Below are positions 6,835 through 8,556 of a DNA stretch of 8,556 nt, piece by piece. The stretch comes from Bordetella parapertussis (GTDB lineage Bacteria > Pseudomonadota > Gammaproteobacteria > Burkholderiales > Burkholderiaceae_B). The DNA is taken from positions 1-8,556 of the forward strand of contig CAMEAW010000122.1 in the NCBI GenBank assembly GCA_945911685.1, read 5' to 3'. Under the pieces are notes generated by a model. The model saw only the letters and a program-made list of their open reading frames with translations, was not told where the DNA came from and did not search any database. The translations under genes and the position numbers were made by a program. Within the stretch, counting starts at the first letter, position 1. Each line of letters opens with the position of its first letter.

Positions 6835-7893
6835 ATGAAATGCTATTGCGTCGTTAATTTTCGTGAAGCCCTCGAACTCATCGAGACTAAAACACCTGAA
6901 CCGACTGGTACTGAAGTGCTGGTGCAAGTGCGCGCCGCGGGCGTGTGCCACAGTGACATCCACTTTTGGGAAGGTGGTTACGACTTAGGCAACGGTCGCA
7001 CACTCTCGCTGAAAGATCGCGGTATCAAATTGCCCATGACCATGGGTCACGAAACCGCAGGCACAGTGGTGGCCATGGGCCCGCAAGCCAAAGGCGTTGA
7101 AAAAGGTCGCAACTACTTGGTCTACCCTTGGATCGGTTGCCGTACATGCCCCGCGTGTTTGGATCAACTCGAAAACCACTGCGCGAATCCACAATACTTG
7201 GGTGTACACCGCCCCGGTGGCTATGCCGACCACATCTTGGTCCCTGATGCACGTTATTTGATTGATATTGGTGACCTCGACCCTGCGGCGATTGCACCTT
7301 ATGCCTGCTCGGGCATCACCACCTATAGCGCACTCAATAAGATCGGCGCTAGTCTCTTTCAAAAACATCCTATCGTGATCATGGGCGCCGGTGGCTTGGG
7401 CTTGATGTGTTTGGCCTTAGTGAAAGCCTTGAATGGCGTGGGTGCGATTGTGGTGGATATCGACCCCGTCAAACGACAAGCCGCGCTTGAGGCCGGTGCA
7501 ATGGCCGCAATTGATGGTGCCGCACCCGATGCTGCGCAACAAATCATTGCTGCAAACGGCGGCAAACTGCTGCAAGGCATTGTGGATTTGGTGGGCGCCC
7601 CCTCAACCACTGAGCTTGGCTTTAACGTCATGATCAAAGGCGGCAAGCTGGTGATCGTCGGTTTATTTGGCGGTGCAGCACCTTGGCCGATTGCTTTCAT
7701 CCCCATGAAGGCTGCGCAAATTCTCGGTAGCTACACCGGCTCGCTCGATGAAATGCGCGATCTGTTGCAGTTAGTCAAAGACGGCAAGATCACACCAATC
7801 CCTGTGCACAAACATCCGTTGGCCGATGCAGACAAAGTGTTGACGTCGTTGCGTCAAGGCAAGGTGACTGGACGGGCGGTTTTAACGGCTTAA
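6835..7893 (+). CDS. zinc-dependent alcohol dehydrogenase (MDR superfamily)
   Basis: This 352-residue medium-chain dehydrogenase has all zinc ligands in place. The catalytic site is formed by C38 (GVCHSD), H72 with E73 (MGHET) and C158 (YACSGITTYSAL). The structural zinc site is C102, C105, C108 and C116 in the C-x2-C-x2-C-x7-C spacing. The Rossmann motif is GAGGLG (184-189), and D208 at the end of the second strand (IVVDID) points to NAD rather than NADP. An extra stretch between the catalytic Cys and His (around LGNGRTLSLKDRGIK) distinguishes a subgroup that, from memory, is common in proteobacterial catabolic clusters. It would oxidise an alcohol or reduce an aldehyde; in this neighbourhood the partner could be the product of the ThDP enzyme. 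It is separated from that gene by 131 bp and converges on recO. Confidence 0.93.
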   Translation: MKCYCVVNFREALELIETKTPEPTGTEVLVQVRAAGVCHSDIHFWEGGYDLGNGRTLSLKDRGIKLPMTMGHETAGTVVAMGPQAKGVEKGRNYLVYPWIGCRTCPACLDQLENHCANPQYLGVHRPGGYADHILVPDARYLIDIGDLDPAAIAPYACSGITTYSALNKIGASLFQKHPIVIMGAGGLGLMCLALVKALNGVGAIVVDIDPVKRQAALEAGAMAAIDGAAPDAAQQIIAANGGKLLQGIVDLVGAPSTTELGFNVMIKGGKLVIVGLFGGAAPWPIAFIPMKAAQILGSYTGSLDEMRDLLQLVKDGKITPIPVHKHPLADADKVLTSLRQGKVTGRAVLTA

Positions 7894-7902
7894 TCGACTG
7901 CG

Positions 7903-7953
7903 GACTCGATTGTTGGCGATAGTCTGACATTGCACCACGCCGGCAATCGGGTC
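7903..7953 (+). terminator. long hairpin between convergent alcohol dehydrogenase and recO genes
   Basis: Positions 7903-7918 pair with 7938-7953 over 16 bp with a 19-nt loop. In a plus-strand transcript every position pairs, using three G-U wobbles (at 7906, 7913 and 7914); in a minus-strand transcript those become A-C mismatches. The structure therefore appears built for the alcohol dehydrogenase message, ending 9 bases after its stop codon. No T-tract follows (next bases GTAAATTC), so it could be a 3'-end stabilising or Rho-associated hairpin rather than a classical intrinsic terminator. Confidence 0.5.
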
Positions 7954-7959
7954 GTAAAT

Positions 7960-8556
7960 TCAATTCGTCGATGAGGGCTTCGCGCCTTGGTACCGCTGCA
8001 ACGCCAACAACACCTGACGGGTGGCCAACGGCTTACCTGCTAGATGTTCTGACAAGCGTGCGCGTAACGAAGCCCGTAACGCAGGCTCTTTTTTTGCATC
8101 GTCAAAATCAGGCAAGGCAGCCTCGACACCATAGCCCGTCTCTTGTAACAACACCCACTCAAATTTACGCAAGGCGCCGGCTGCGGGCGAGCCAGTGGCC
8201 AAGCTCTGTAAGGCCATCACGTAGGCATCAAATAAACCAGGGTGGGGATCTTCACGCGGCAATAAACGAAACAACAGCTCATTCATATACCAGCACGACA
8301 TCATTGCCGGGCCGGGCAAGGCATGTACACCGGCGCATTCGGCACGGGTAAGCGTTTTAATTTCGCTTGCGCCTGTCCAAGACAGTAATAAGGGCTGAAA
8401 CAACGACAAGGCCGAACGAAGCACCGAGTGCGGGCGCTTAGCACCCTTGGCGACCATGCTGACCCAGCCATGATCACGTGAAAATGCTTGAACAATTAAA
8501 GAGGTTTCTCGCCAGGCCGTTGCATGCAACACATAGCCTGGGGTTTCGTGTACGCG
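7960..8556 (-). CDS. recO: DNA repair protein RecO, partial (N-terminus outside window)
   Basis: The frame is open from the right edge of the window and ends at a TGA at 7960-7962, giving 198 residues. It starts RVHETPGYVLHATAWRETSL, followed by VSMVAKGAKRPHSVLR: this is the RecO OB-fold region that binds single-stranded DNA. ALRKFEWVLLQETGYGV marks the helical domain, and HLAGKPLATRQVLLAL matches the C-terminal LGGKPLxSR region. RecO works with RecR to load RecA onto SSB-coated gaps in the cytoplasm. Only a few N-terminal residues should be missing, judging from the E. coli protein, where the matching VLH segment starts near residue 9. The stretch between GYGV and the KPL motif is about 40 residues shorter than in E. 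coli RecO. It is a housekeeping gene convergent to the catabolic cluster, possibly marking the cluster's boundary. Confidence 0.92.
   Translation of the reverse strand, partial: RVHETPGYVLHATAWRETSLIVQAFSRDHGWVSMVAKGAKRPHSVLRSALSLFQPLLLSWTGASEIKTLTRAECAGVHALPGPAMMSCWYMNELLFRLLPREDPHPGLFDAYVMALQSLATGSPAAGALRKFEWVLLQETGYGVEAALPDFDDAKKEPALRASLRARLSEHLAGKPLATRQVLLALQRYQGAKPSSTN

Noticed and set aside
7971..8351. 126-residue plus-strand open frame overlapping recO
   Set aside because: It is a shadow of recO, whose minus-strand product is clearly recognisable, and it shows no domain of its own.
1..8556. Several GGTACC palindromes (for example at 1, 1631 and 7988)
   Set aside because: They are only slightly more frequent than expected by chance, lie mostly inside unrelated genes and show no spacing pattern, so there is no reason to see a repeat family.

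Overview
The window looks like a piece of a betaproteobacterial chromosome, most likely order Burkholderiales and perhaps Alcaligenaceae. The reasons are moderate GC content, a Bug/TctC-type periplasmic binding protein (a family greatly expanded in that group), and the style of the RecO and ThDP-enzyme sequences. This placement is inferred from family resemblance, not from a search. No mobile element, CRISPR array, tRNA or rRNA was seen.

Layout. Positions 1-156 hold the 3' end of a plus-strand RraA-like gene. A minus-strand block follows, transcribed from about 2125 down to 176: a secreted Bug/TctC solute-binding protein, a short-chain dehydrogenase overlapping it by 4 bp, and a small protein of unknown function. 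A 229-bp divergent intergenic region (2126-2354) separates it from a plus-strand block of three tightly packed genes: acyl-CoA ligase, acyl-CoA dehydrogenase and a ThDP-dependent enzyme of benzoylformate-decarboxylase type. After a 131-bp gap comes a zinc-dependent alcohol dehydrogenase. This converges on the 3' end of recO, which runs off the right edge on the minus strand, and a strong predicted hairpin lies between the two.

How the genes may work together. The content reads as a catabolic island for an unidentified carboxylic acid. The binding protein would capture the acid, the ligase would make the CoA thioester, and the dehydrogenase would introduce an alpha,beta double bond. The ThDP enzyme would cleave or decarboxylate a 2-oxo or 2-hydroxyacyl intermediate, and the SDR and alcohol dehydrogenase would interconvert alcohol and carbonyl groups. 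The RraA-like protein could be a pyruvate-releasing aldolase. The substrate cannot be read from the sequence. No regulator gene and no TctA/TctB membrane subunits are present here.

The most interesting point is the ThDP enzyme. It keeps the Glu and first active-site His of benzoylformate decarboxylase but lacks the second His, and it sits in a CoA-ligase/acyl-CoA-dehydrogenase operon. No clearly new defence or mobile system was found; most of the window is ordinary accessory metabolism.
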